The notes under the pieces are model-generated. The model was not told where the DNA came from, ran no database searches, and saw nothing but the letters and a program-made list of their open reading frames with translations. Shown here piece by piece: positions 1-7,846 of a DNA stretch of 64,000 nucleotides. The stretch is from Bacteroidota bacterium (lineage in GTDB: Bacteria; Bacteroidota; Bacteroidia; Chitinophagales; Chitinophagaceae). The stretch spans positions 11,287 through 75,286 of the forward strand of contig JAEZEI010000047.1 in NCBI GenBank assembly GCA_023417815.1. The letters run 5' to 3'. Each line of letters opens with the position of its first letter. The stretch's first letter is position 1. The translations under genes were made by a program, and so were the position numbers.

Positions 1-6
1 TATCCG

Positions 7-804
7 TTAGGGCTGGGCGAAACTGTTCCTTCCACCACCTGAAGCAAATGATGCCTGCATGCGGGAGTTTTGTCCTGCAGTGAACATATACATGCATGCA
101 TCATATGTATAATCCATGTAGTTCATTGTCATCATAGGAACAGTGGACGAACAGCTTCCATATTTTGGAAAGGCAGGGCATCCGCCATTTGATGTGTAGT
201 GGAGCGGAGTATCGCTCACAAAATCATTTCCACAGGTGGCATCACCCCAGATATGCCGGAGGTTCAGCCAGTGGCCAACTTCATGAGTTGCCGTTCTGCC
301 TAAACCATAAGGGGCGGCTGCAGTCCCGGTGTTTCCCGTGGCATTATCATCCAGCACCACTCCGTCTGTAGAAGAACTACCTCCCGGAAACTGGGCATAT
401 CCCAGGATGCCACCGCTGAGGTTGCACACCCAGATATTCAGTTTGGTGGTTGGGGAAGTTGGGTTTAACCCTCCCTTGGAGGTTTTCTTCATGCTGTCAT
501 CAGTGCGCCAGCTTTGTTTGTTGGTCGACTTCCGGTAAACGGCATCCAGTACGAAACGGATCCTGGTATCGCCTGCACGCACACCCTGGAAATAAGATGG
601 GGTATTATTATAATCGGAATTGGTGGCGGCGAAATCGCGGTTAAGTACATCGATCTGTGACTGTAATTGTGCAAGGGAAATATTCTGTGCGCTTGTTTTA
701 TAAAGTACATTGAATACTACCGGTATCCTGATCTCTCCATTCACCAGAATATTCTCTGCCTGGTGTTCCTGGATAAATCTTATCCTTTCTTCGATTGCAC
801 TCAT
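7..804 (-). CDS. M43 (cytophagalysin/PAPP-A-like) zinc metalloprotease, start uncertain
   Basis: Secreted zinc metallopeptidase of the M43 family. The extended zinc motif HEVGHWLNLRHIWGD (HExxHxxxxxH) is intact and is followed by a Met-turn region (MNYMDYTYDACMYMF) and by cysteines typical of the family. The first in-frame ATG is at 804, but it leaves no export signal. The same frame stays open to 975 and there encodes a good lipoprotein signal peptide that lacks a start codon (see 805-975). The true protein is therefore either a lipoprotein with a non-standard start or a gene damaged at its 5' end. There is no T9SS C-terminal domain; the protein stops shortly after the catalytic domain. The family call is firm, the start is not. 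Confidence 0.82.
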   Translation of the reverse strand: MSAIEERIRFIQEHQAENILVNGEIRIPVVFNVLYKTSAQNISLAQLQSQIDVLNRDFAATNSDYNNTPSYFQGVRAGDTRIRFVLDAVYRKSTNKQSWRTDDSMKKTSKGGLNPTSPTTKLNIWVCNLSGGILGYAQFPGGSSSTDGVVLDDNATGNTGTAAAPYGLGRTATHEVGHWLNLRHIWGDATCGNDFVSDTPLHYTSNGGCPAFPKYGSCSSTVPMMTMNYMDYTYDACMYMFTAGQNSRMQASFASGGGRNSFAQP

Positions 805-975
805 ACGATCTGCCAGTTGCGGATCTTCTCTGAGTTGAGTTTCCAGTACTTCCTGTGAAGCACATCTGCCGGAAATAAAAACGCCAGATTCAACCTGTTC
901 TTCAGATCCAAGATCAGTCTTGGAACATCCGGTGGCAAGCGAGGCTATGCCCGCCAGAATAATTAAGGCCTTCTT
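805..975 (-). other. In-frame lipoprotein signal extension of the M43 protease without a start codon
   Basis: Reading the minus strand upstream of the ATG at 804, the frame stays open for 57 codons. It begins KKALIILAGIASLATGCSK, which is a textbook lipoprotein signal: two lysines, a hydrophobic stretch, then the lipobox ATGC. The codon just before the first lysine is TAA (976-978), and no ATG, GTG or TTG occurs in frame between 805 and 975. The residues look coding, so this stretch probably was or is translated. Options are a rare start codon (ATT at 961-963 or 958-960), start-codon loss, or a sequencing error. Confidence 0.6.
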
Positions 976-1030
976 TTAGGTGATGAAACTTTAATTTATG
1001 AAGTCCTTAACATATTAAGAAGATTGTGGA

Positions 1031-1057
1031 TAAAAAAAGCCCCCGGTTTCCAGGGGC
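1031..1057 (-). terminator. Rho-independent terminator on the minus strand, no obvious gene behind it
   Basis: An inverted repeat GCCCC-C-GG / CC-A-GGGGC with a TTT loop (1039-1057) is followed, on the minus strand, by a run of seven T (1032-1038). No minus-strand gene lies directly upstream of it (1058-1229). It may end a small RNA or act as an attenuator in the leader of the M43 protease. Confidence 0.6.
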
Positions 1058-1095
1058 AAGGGTAAGCAAAGGTTTTGGTAAACGACTTAAACTTT

Positions 1096-1115
1096 AAAAC
1101 AAAACAAAACAAAAC
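1096..1115. repeat. Pentanucleotide simple repeat (AAAAC)4
   Basis: Four perfect copies of AAAAC lie between the M43 protease and gldF. They are non-coding. On the minus strand they fall between a near-consensus -7 box (TATCTTTTG, 1127-1135) and the terminator at 1031-1057. The rest of the 976-1229 intergenic stretch shows no gene I can support. Confidence 0.7.
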
Positions 1116-1229
1116 AATGGTCAATGCAAAAGATAGACAACAGGATTTTAATGAATGCTGCATATTAGCCCTTCATTTACCTCCCGTGCTTGATGCTTCA
1201 AATCCCCTAAATTGCAGCAGTTTTTATCT

Positions 1230-1952
1230 ATGCTAAGTATCTGTAAAAAGGATGTATTACAATTTTTTAGCAGCCTTACGGGATATATCGCCGTTATCCT
1301 GTTCCTGCTGATCATGGGTATATTCCTCTTCGTATTGAAAGACAGCAGCATACTCGATTATGGATATGCAACGCTCGACAGGTTTTTTGATCTTGCACCA
1401 TGGATATTGTTATTCCTGGTCCCGGCAATCACAATGCGTTCACTTTCAGAGGAGATCCGGACCGGTACAATTGAATTGCTTAAAACCCTCCCTGTCACTT
1501 CCTGGCAGGTAGTTATGGGAAAATATCTCTCTGTGCTTATAGTTTTACTGGTAGTGCTTGTGCCGACTTTCGTTTATATCTACACGATAAAGGAGCTGAG
1601 CACCGCGGGTAATATTGATGGCGGTGGGATCGCCGGCAGTTATTTCGGTTTATTGATGCTTGGGGCTGTATTCGCAGCAATAAGTCTTTGTTGCAGCAGC
1701 TTCACTTCCAATGCAGTAGTTGCATTTTTGTTAAGCGGTTTTGTATGCCTTTTATTGTATTACGGCTTTTCAGCACTTAGCAGGTTGCAGGTATTTGAAG
1801 GAGGTGCGGATTATTATATAGAAATGCTAGGGATTGATTTTCATTACCGCAGCGTAAGCAGGGGGGTGGTAGACACGCGTGATGTTATCTACTTCCTGAG
1901 CCTGATTATTTTATCCTTATTGATCACCGTGCAAAACCTTCGCCGCAGATAA
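1230..1952 (+). CDS. gldF: Gliding motility ABC transporter permease GldF
   Basis: Inner-membrane permease of the ABC-2 type. In Flavobacterium it works with GldG and the ATPase GldA and is required for gliding. About 240 residues with six predicted membrane segments. The N-terminus (CKKDVLQFFSSLTGYI) and the cytoplasmic loop MRSLSEEIRTGTIELLKTLP, typical of ABC-2 permeases, match GldF. I prefer the ATG at 1230; a TTG at 1212 would add six residues of no family resemblance. The stop overlaps the gldG start by one base (TAATG), so the two are translationally coupled. No gldA ATPase is in this window, so it must lie elsewhere or be replaced. Confidence 0.9.
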   Translation: MLSICKKDVLQFFSSLTGYIAVILFLLIMGIFLFVLKDSSILDYGYATLDRFFDLAPWILLFLVPAITMRSLSEEIRTGTIELLKTLPVTSWQVVMGKYLSVLIVLLVVLVPTFVYIYTIKELSTAGNIDGGGIAGSYFGLLMLGAVFAAISLCCSSFTSNAVVAFLLSGFVCLLLYYGFSALSRLQVFEGGADYYIEMLGIDFHYRSVSRGVVDTRDVIYFLSLIILSLLITVQNLRRR

Positions 1953-3649
1953 TGGCCTTTAAAAAGCTTAGAAGATTCTGGCTCATTCCTGTAATAATAC
2001 TATTGATTGCTGTCAACTGGGCGGCATCTGTTTACCATACCCGGCTTGACCTTACGGCAGAAAAAAGATTTACGCTTAGCAAGTCTACACATAACCTGCT
2101 TAAGTCAATTGATGGGGATATAGAGATAGAAGTCTTTCTAAAAGGAAATTATCCAAGTGGTTTCCGGAAATTATCTGATGCAGTTCAAACCACCCTCAAT
2201 GAATTCCAGGAAATTGCGGGTAGCCGGCTTCGTTACCGGATGATCAGTCCTGATGAAGAAATGCCGGGCACAGGAATCACCTATGGTGATACGCTTAGCG
2301 GAATCGGGCTATATCCAATCAATCTTACTTCTCAATTAAAGGAAGGACAGCAACAACAGCTTGTCTATCCTTATGCTATGGTTCATGCTGGTGGTCAGAG
2401 TATACCCGTTACCTTATACCAGGGGAAAACCCCTCTTATTAATTTCCAGGAACTGAATCGTGCGGAGGCGATGCTTGAATACAGGTTTGCACATGCAATT
2501 AGCAGGATCATCCGTACAGAAAAACCATTGATCGGTTATGCAACCGGTAATGGCGAACCCATGGATTACACTGTTTTTGACCTGGTAGAAAATGTTCTGA
2601 GGACGGATTATGAAGTAGCTACGCTTGACCTTACCGTACAGCCGCTGATTCCTGAAGAATTCAGCGTATTGGTAATCGTTAAGCCCACCAAATCATTTAC
2701 CGAAAATGAGAAGCTAAAGATTGACCAGTACCTTATGAAAGGCGGTAAATTACTCGTTTTCATCGACAGGCTCGAAGCGGAGATGGACAGTCTTCAAATT
2801 AAGAACGAAGTGGTTGCATATGATCGTGATCTTAAACTGAATGACCTTTTCTTCCGGTATGGAGCAAGAGTGAATGGCGACCTGGTGATGGATCTGCAAT
2901 GTGATTATCTTCCTTTTGATGTTAGCGGTAATGGCCAGTTTGAATTGCTTCCCTGGAATTATTTCCCGATTCTTGAGCCGCCCTCTAATCATCCAATAAA
3001 TAAGAATCTTGGTTTCATTTCATCGAGATTCGTTAACTCAATTGACACGGTCGGTGCAGAAGGGATCAGGAAACATATCCTGCTTCGTTCCTCCGCCAAC
3101 TCCAGGACCCTTGGCACCCCTGCGTTAATTAGCGGGAAAGAGAATATTATTCTTCCTGAACATGAAAAATACAGGCAGAAGAATATTCCTGTTGCTGTTT
3201 TGCTTGAAGGAAAGTTCAGATCGCTTTATGCAAACAGGCTCACGAATGCAATGAATGACAGCCTCCAGAAATATGGCCAGATGTTTCAGCCGCAGGCGCT
3301 TAATGAGACCCAGATCATTATTGCAGGTGATGGGGATATAGTTCAGAATACGGTTATTCAGGGTGGTCAGCCAATTCCAATGGGCATGAATCATTATACT
3401 TACGGGACCCAACGTGAATTCCCTTTCGCCAATAGGGCATTTGTTGAGAACTGCCTGGAATATCTTGTGAATGAATTCAATTTAAGTGAAGCAAAGGGGA
3501 AGGATTATGTTTTGAGGTTGTTAGATAATAAAAGAGTTGATGATGAGAGAGCTAAATGGCAACTCATAAATATTGCCGCACCTGTTATTCTCATTGTTTT
3601 ATTGGCCATGATTTTCCAGTTCATAAGACGCAAACGTTATTCTTATTGA
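1952..3649 (+). CDS. gldG: Gliding motility-associated ABC transporter substrate-binding protein GldG
   Basis: Membrane-anchored partner of GldF. 565 residues: a membrane segment near residues 12-28, a large periplasmic region of the ABC_transp_aux type (GldG/DUF4350-like), and a C-terminal membrane segment (APVILIVLLAMIFQF) followed by the basic tail RRKRYSY. This layout and length match GldG. It starts inside the gldF stop codon and ends one base before the terC-like gene, so it sits in one transcription unit with both. The only uncertainty is whether the complex moves a substrate or serves only as an assembly factor, which is also open in model species. Confidence 0.92.
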   Translation: MAFKKLRRFWLIPVIILLIAVNWAASVYHTRLDLTAEKRFTLSKSTHNLLKSIDGDIEIEVFLKGNYPSGFRKLSDAVQTTLNEFQEIAGSRLRYRMISPDEEMPGTGITYGDTLSGIGLYPINLTSQLKEGQQQQLVYPYAMVHAGGQSIPVTLYQGKTPLINFQELNRAEAMLEYRFAHAISRIIRTEKPLIGYATGNGEPMDYTVFDLVENVLRTDYEVATLDLTVQPLIPEEFSVLVIVKPTKSFTENEKLKIDQYLMKGGKLLVFIDRLEAEMDSLQIKNEVVAYDRDLKLNDLFFRYGARVNGDLVMDLQCDYLPFDVSGNGQFELLPWNYFPILEPPSNHPINKNLGFISSRFVNSIDTVGAEGIRKHILLRSSANSRTLGTPALISGKENIILPEHEKYRQKNIPVAVLLEGKFRSLYANRLTNAMNDSLQKYGQMFQPQALNETQIIIAGDGDIVQNTVIQGGQPIPMGMNHYTYGTQREFPFANRAFVENCLEYLVNEFNLSEAKGKDYVLRLLDNKRVDDERAKWQLINIAAPVILIVLLAMIFQFIRRKRYSY

Positions 3650-3650
3650 T

Positions 3651-4604
3651 ATGAGCATGCAATTAATGTATATTGTTTTTGCAGCAGTAACGTTTGTGGC
3701 GATATTGCTTGATTTTGGATTATTGAGCAAGCAAAACAAAGTGTTTACCCTGCGCAGTGCTCTTATCCAAAGTATCTTCTGGGTGGTGCTTTCACTGGCT
3801 TTCGGAGTTTTTATCTGGTATGAATACAGTCACCCAGCGGCAATACAATATCTTTCGGCTTATCTCCTGGAAAAATCACTTTCTATCGATAATATTTTTG
3901 TTTTCATTATTATCTTCTCGTATTTCAGGGTAAAGCTTGTGAATTATTCACGTGTTCTGCTGTTTGGTATTTTAATGGCGATCATTTTCAGGATATTGTT
4001 CATAGCCATAGGAAGTGAACTGGTGGCACGTTTTAGCTGGATAATGTACATCTTCGGTGCTTTTCTTTTATATACAGGCTTTAAGATGTTTGTTGCGGAT
4101 GAAGAAAAAGAGTTTAACCCAGAAGAAAGCTGGGCATTCAAAACAATGAAACGCTTTCTACGGACCACCAATGAAGAGCCTGATGGTAAGTTCATGATAA
4201 AGAAGGATGGCAAGACTTATCTGACCAAACTGGCTATGGTGGTTTTCATGCTGGGGCTTATCGACATTGTATTCGCTATTGATTCAATTCCTGCAGTATT
4301 CTCCATTATTCCGAATCCTGATGATAAGCTACTGATCTATTCTTCAAACATATTTGCCGTACTTGGCTTGAGGAGCCTGTTTTTCCTTTTACAGGGCGCT
4401 GCCGACCGCTTCAACTATCTTCAGCAGGGAATTGCGATTGTGTTGGTATATATCGGCGTTAAGATGCTGATCGTAAAATGGTTTCATATACCAGTTTGGG
4501 CATCATTGCTTGTGATACTCGTTTGCATCGGTGGATCAATATGGTATTCTGTTTACAGTAACAGGAAAAGAGATGCTTTGATCGCAAAACAACAAAGTGA
4601 ATAA
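3651..4604 (+). CDS. TerC/Alx family integral membrane protein
   Basis: Multi-pass membrane protein of the TerC family, linked in other bacteria to tellurite resistance and manganese export (Alx/MeeF type). 317 residues with eight to nine hydrophobic segments. The two family motifs with acidic residues in the membrane are present: SLSIDNIFVF near residue 77 and DIVFAIDSIPAVFSI near residue 205. The start lies one base after the gldG stop and its stop overlaps the next start (TAATG), so it is embedded in the gld-mur operon. A link with gliding is not implied. Metal ion transport is the likely job; the substrate is unknown. Confidence 0.88.
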   Translation: MSMQLMYIVFAAVTFVAILLDFGLLSKQNKVFTLRSALIQSIFWVVLSLAFGVFIWYEYSHPAAIQYLSAYLLEKSLSIDNIFVFIIIFSYFRVKLVNYSRVLLFGILMAIIFRILFIAIGSELVARFSWIMYIFGAFLLYTGFKMFVADEEKEFNPEESWAFKTMKRFLRTTNEEPDGKFMIKKDGKTYLTKLAMVVFMLGLIDIVFAIDSIPAVFSIIPNPDDKLLIYSSNIFAVLGLRSLFFLLQGAADRFNYLQQGIAIVLVYIGVKMLIVKWFHIPVWASLLVILVCIGGSIWYSVYSNRKRDALIAKQQSE

Positions 4605-7084
4605 TGCACGCTGTACCATTTTCATTACTTTGTTCTGGAGCAGGCTATGAGCCTTATCGGCAACATGATGACCCTTTGGTAAAGTATCTTTTGACCGACA
4701 GCAGGAAATTACTTCATCCCGAATCCACCATTTTTTTTGCAATAAGCAGCGATCATAAGGATGCTAACCAGTTTATCCCCCGGCTTTATGATGAAGGCGT
4801 GAGGTGTTTTGTTTTTTCCGGAGAGATGAAACAGGATCTTCCGGAGGCAAATCTTTTAATGGTGGATGACGTGCTGGCAGCGCTTCAAAGAATTGTGGCT
4901 GCGCATCGTTCAAGATTTGATATTCCTGTTGTAGGAATAACAGGAAGTAATGGAAAGACCATTGTGAAAGAATGGCTGTACCAGTTACTTCATACCAGGT
5001 ATAATATCGTAAGAAGCCCAAAGAGCTTCAATTCACAAGTCGGTGTCCCTTTAAGCGTCTGGAATCTTAACCATACCCATGACATGGGGCTTTTTGAAGC
5101 TGGCATCAGTTCTGCCAGGGAAATGCAACCACTAGAAGAGATAATCAGGCCAACAATCGGAGTGCTCACCTTCATTGGAGAAGCCCATGCAGCGGGCTTT
5201 TCCTCGCGAGAAGAAAAGATCTCGGAGAAATTATTATTGTTCCGAAGAAGTAATATCCTGGTATATAATTCTGATGATGCAGAAGTGGAGGGCGCTGTAT
5301 TAAAATTCAGGGAACTTGTTAATCCGGCATTGCACCTTGTATCATGGGGAAATAGCGAAAGCAACAGCCTGAAGGTAAATGAGATCTCCAGGCAACCCAA
5401 CCTGACAACTGTAACCTGCAGTTGGAAATTGGAGCCACTGATCCTCCAGATTCCATTTACAGATATTGCATCGGTAAACAATGTACTTACCTGTGCAGCC
5501 CTCGCACTTCACCTTGGTGAAAGCAACGAAGGCATCATTCAAAAAGTTGCCCAGCTAAGACCTGTGCAGATGCGCCTGGAAATGAAGGATGGCATCAACC
5601 ATTGTTCGATCATAAATGACAGTTATAGTTCAGACCTTAATTCCCTTTTTATCGCGCTGGATTTTTTGCAACAGCAGAAACAGCATCCAATCAAAACAAT
5701 CATTCTCAGCGACATTCTTCAGTCAGGCTTACCACCGGAAGAACTGTATAGTGCCGTTGCTGATGCGCTCATTAAAAGGAAAATAAATCGCTTCATAGGT
5801 ATTGGGCCGGAATTAACAACTTTCCAGGAATTTTTTCAGCGAATTCCGGAACGAACCTTTTTTTTCGGGACCGAGGCATTTCTTTATTCGTTCAGTACTC
5901 TAAATTTCCGGGAGGAGACAATATTGCTGAAAGGAGCGCGTGTTTTCCATTTTGAAAGGATAAGCAGTCTTCTCGAACAAAAACGTCATGAAACCGTCCT
6001 GGAAATTAATCTGAATGCTATTCGTAATAACCTGGGCGTTTACCGTAGTTTACTAAAGCCGGGGGTTAAACTTATGGCCATGGTAAAAGCAGCAGGTTAT
6101 GGGAGCGGAAGCAGTGAAATTGGCAGTGTAATGGAACATTCCGGGGCCGATTATTTGACCGTTGCCTATACTGACGAAGGAGTGGAGCTCAGGCAAAAAG
6201 GAAGCCGGTTACCAATAATGATAATGAATACGGAAGAGGCGGCTTTTGACACCTTGCTGGCTTATAACCTTGAACCGGAAATTTATTCCTTTAAACTGCT
6301 GAATTCCTTCATCTCGTTCCTTGAAGAACGGGAAGCGGAAGAATTTCCTATCCATATCAAACTGGACACCGGAATGCACAGGCTTGGGTTCACTGAAAAT
6401 GAACTGGAAGAACTGGTGAGGCTTCTAAGATATAATAACCGGGTAAAAGTACAGTCGGTATTTTCTCATCTTGCAGGTAGTGATGACCCCGTCCATGATG
6501 ATTTTACTTCCAGACAATCAGAAATGTTTCTCCGGAGTACGAAAACGATTGCTTCAGGATTGGGGTATGATTTTTTAAAGCATTTATCCAACACCTCAGC
6601 CATTTTCAGGCATCCCCAACTTCAGCTTAATATGGTCAGGCTTGGAATAGGGTTATATGGATACGACAGTAACAGCGAGGTTCAGAAGCGTTTAAAAACC
6701 GTGGCATCTCTTAAAACGTCTGTGTCACAAATAAAGGAGATCGCTGCAGGAGAAAGTGTAGGTTATAGCAGAAAGGGTATTGTGACCCGGGATAGCAGGA
6801 TCGCGACTGTGCGTATAGGGTATGCAGATGGGTATCCCAGGATATTAAGTAATGGCAAAGGCCATATGCTTGTAAATGGCAGGCTTGCACCCGTGATCGG
6901 AAACATATGTATGGATATGACCATGCTTGATGTGACCGATATCGAGGTAACTGAAGGAGATGAGGTCATCGTTTTTAACGAGGATCTAAAGGTTTCTGAA
7001 GTTGCAGAATGGGCATCAACCATTCCATATGAGATCCTGACAGGAATTTCGGAGAGAGTTAAAAGGGTTTATTACGAGGAGTGA
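4604..7084 (+). CDS. murF-alr: Bifunctional MurF ligase-like / alanine racemase fusion
   Basis: 826-residue fusion. Residues 1-455 are a Mur ligase fold related to MurF (UDP-MurNAc-tripeptide + D-Ala-D-Ala). The P-loop GITGSNGKT lies near residues 111-119, with FEAGIS and EAHAAGF at the positions of the usual EMG and KAHLEGF motifs and NDSYSSDLNS where MurF has DAYNANPxS. Residues 460-826 are an alanine racemase supplying D-Ala. The PLP lysine is K495 (MVKAAGYGSG), the tyrosine is in VGYSRKG, and NICMDMTMLDV is typical. A separate full MurF is encoded at 22987-24264, so the MurF half here may be accessory or inactive. Such fusions are common in Bacteroidota. Confidence 0.93.
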   Translation: MHAVPFSLLCSGAGYEPYRQHDDPLVKYLLTDSRKLLHPESTIFFAISSDHKDANQFIPRLYDEGVRCFVFSGEMKQDLPEANLLMVDDVLAALQRIVAAHRSRFDIPVVGITGSNGKTIVKEWLYQLLHTRYNIVRSPKSFNSQVGVPLSVWNLNHTHDMGLFEAGISSAREMQPLEEIIRPTIGVLTFIGEAHAAGFSSREEKISEKLLLFRRSNILVYNSDDAEVEGAVLKFRELVNPALHLVSWGNSESNSLKVNEISRQPNLTTVTCSWKLEPLILQIPFTDIASVNNVLTCAALALHLGESNEGIIQKVAQLRPVQMRLEMKDGINHCSIINDSYSSDLNSLFIALDFLQQQKQHPIKTIILSDILQSGLPPEELYSAVADALIKRKINRFIGIGPELTTFQEFFQRIPERTFFFGTEAFLYSFSTLNFREETILLKGARVFHFERISSLLEQKRHETVLEINLNAIRNNLGVYRSLLKPGVKLMAMVKAAGYGSGSSEIGSVMEHSGADYLTVAYTDEGVELRQKGSRLPIMIMNTEEAAFDTLLAYNLEPEIYSFKLLNSFISFLEEREAEEFPIHIKLDTGMHRLGFTENELEELVRLLRYNNRVKVQSVFSHLAGSDDPVHDDFTSRQSEMFLRSTKTIASGLGYDFLKHLSNTSAIFRHPQLQLNMVRLGIGLYGYDSNSEVQKRLKTVASLKTSVSQIKEIAAGESVGYSRKGIVTRDSRIATVRIGYADGYPRILSNGKGHMLVNGRLAPVIGNICMDMTMLDVTDIEVTEGDEVIVFNEDLKVSEVAEWASTIPYEILTGISERVKRVYYEE

Positions 7085-7120
7085 TTCTATCTTTATGTTT
7101 TGCGCGTTTAAGATAATCTG

Positions 7121-7813
7121 ATGAAAAGATCCACACTTATTGGAATTGTATTGTTGCTGCTGGTAATTGACCAGGCCCTTAAGATATATATTAAGACCAC
7201 ATACCATCTTGGTAGTTCAACCCAGGTGTTTGGAGAATGGTTCCAGCTATATTTTGTTGAAAATCCGGGAATGGCCTACGGCTGGAAATTTGGAGGGGAG
7301 TGGGGCAAAGTGGCCCTGACAGTATTCAGATTGGTTGCGGTAGGTTTTGGTACATGGTATCTTGGCAAGATCACCAGGGAAAAGGATCATCATCCTGGAT
7401 TTGTTTTTTGTGCAGGACTGATCTATGCCGGAGCTGTTGGGAATCTTATCGATTCATGTTTTTACGGGATGATCTTCGACAAGGGGATGCTTTACAATGC
7501 AACATTGAATGACTACGTAGGTTATGAAGGCTTGGCGGCCTTCAGTGCAAATGGTTATTCTTCCTTTCTCCATGGAAATGTTGTTGATATGCTTTACTTC
7601 CCTGTAATCAGGGGAGTCTTCCCGGACTGGTTCCCGGTTTGGGGAGGTGAGAGTTTTGAATTTTTCAGGCCAATTTTCAATATTGCTGATGCTTGTATCA
7701 GCGGAGGTGTAATAGCCATCCTGGTATTCCAAAAGCGTTTTTTCAGAAAGAAAGGTCTGCATCCACATGATCAACCGGGTTCCGTTCCAGGCCAGGCCTC
7801 AAACCTTTCATAA
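7121..7813 (+). CDS. lspA: Lipoprotein signal peptidase (signal peptidase II)
   Basis: Inner-membrane aspartic protease that removes the signal peptide from diacylated prolipoproteins. 230 residues with four membrane segments. It has the family motifs VENPGMAYG, GAVGNLID, HGNVVDML and FNIADA; the two catalytic aspartates are in the last two. It is longer than the 160-170 residues of E. coli LspA because of an insert between the GNLID and NVVDML motifs, as in other Bacteroidota. It starts 36 bases after murF-alr and probably belongs to the same transcript. The window encodes several of its likely substrates (GldJ, the DUF4292 protein, the repeat lipoprotein that follows). Confidence 0.94.
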   Translation: MKRSTLIGIVLLLLVIDQALKIYIKTTYHLGSSTQVFGEWFQLYFVENPGMAYGWKFGGEWGKVALTVFRLVAVGFGTWYLGKITREKDHHPGFVFCAGLIYAGAVGNLIDSCFYGMIFDKGMLYNATLNDYVGYEGLAAFSANGYSSFLHGNVVDMLYFPVIRGVFPDWFPVWGGESFEFFRPIFNIADACISGGVIAILVFQKRFFRKKGLHPHDQPGSVPGQASNLS

Positions 7814-7846
7814 TTTCTATATCTTTAAAGGCTCAAATTCTTATCA

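Noticed and set aside
1117..1236. Short plus-strand frame (39 residues) ending inside the gldF start codon region
   Set aside because: Its residues (many Cys, Leu, Asn, no pattern) look non-coding and no similar leader peptide is known; it probably arises by chance in an AT-rich gap.
4990..5481. Long antisense frame (163 residues) inside murF-alr
   Set aside because: It lies fully inside a strong gene on the other strand and has no recognisable domain; a shadow frame.
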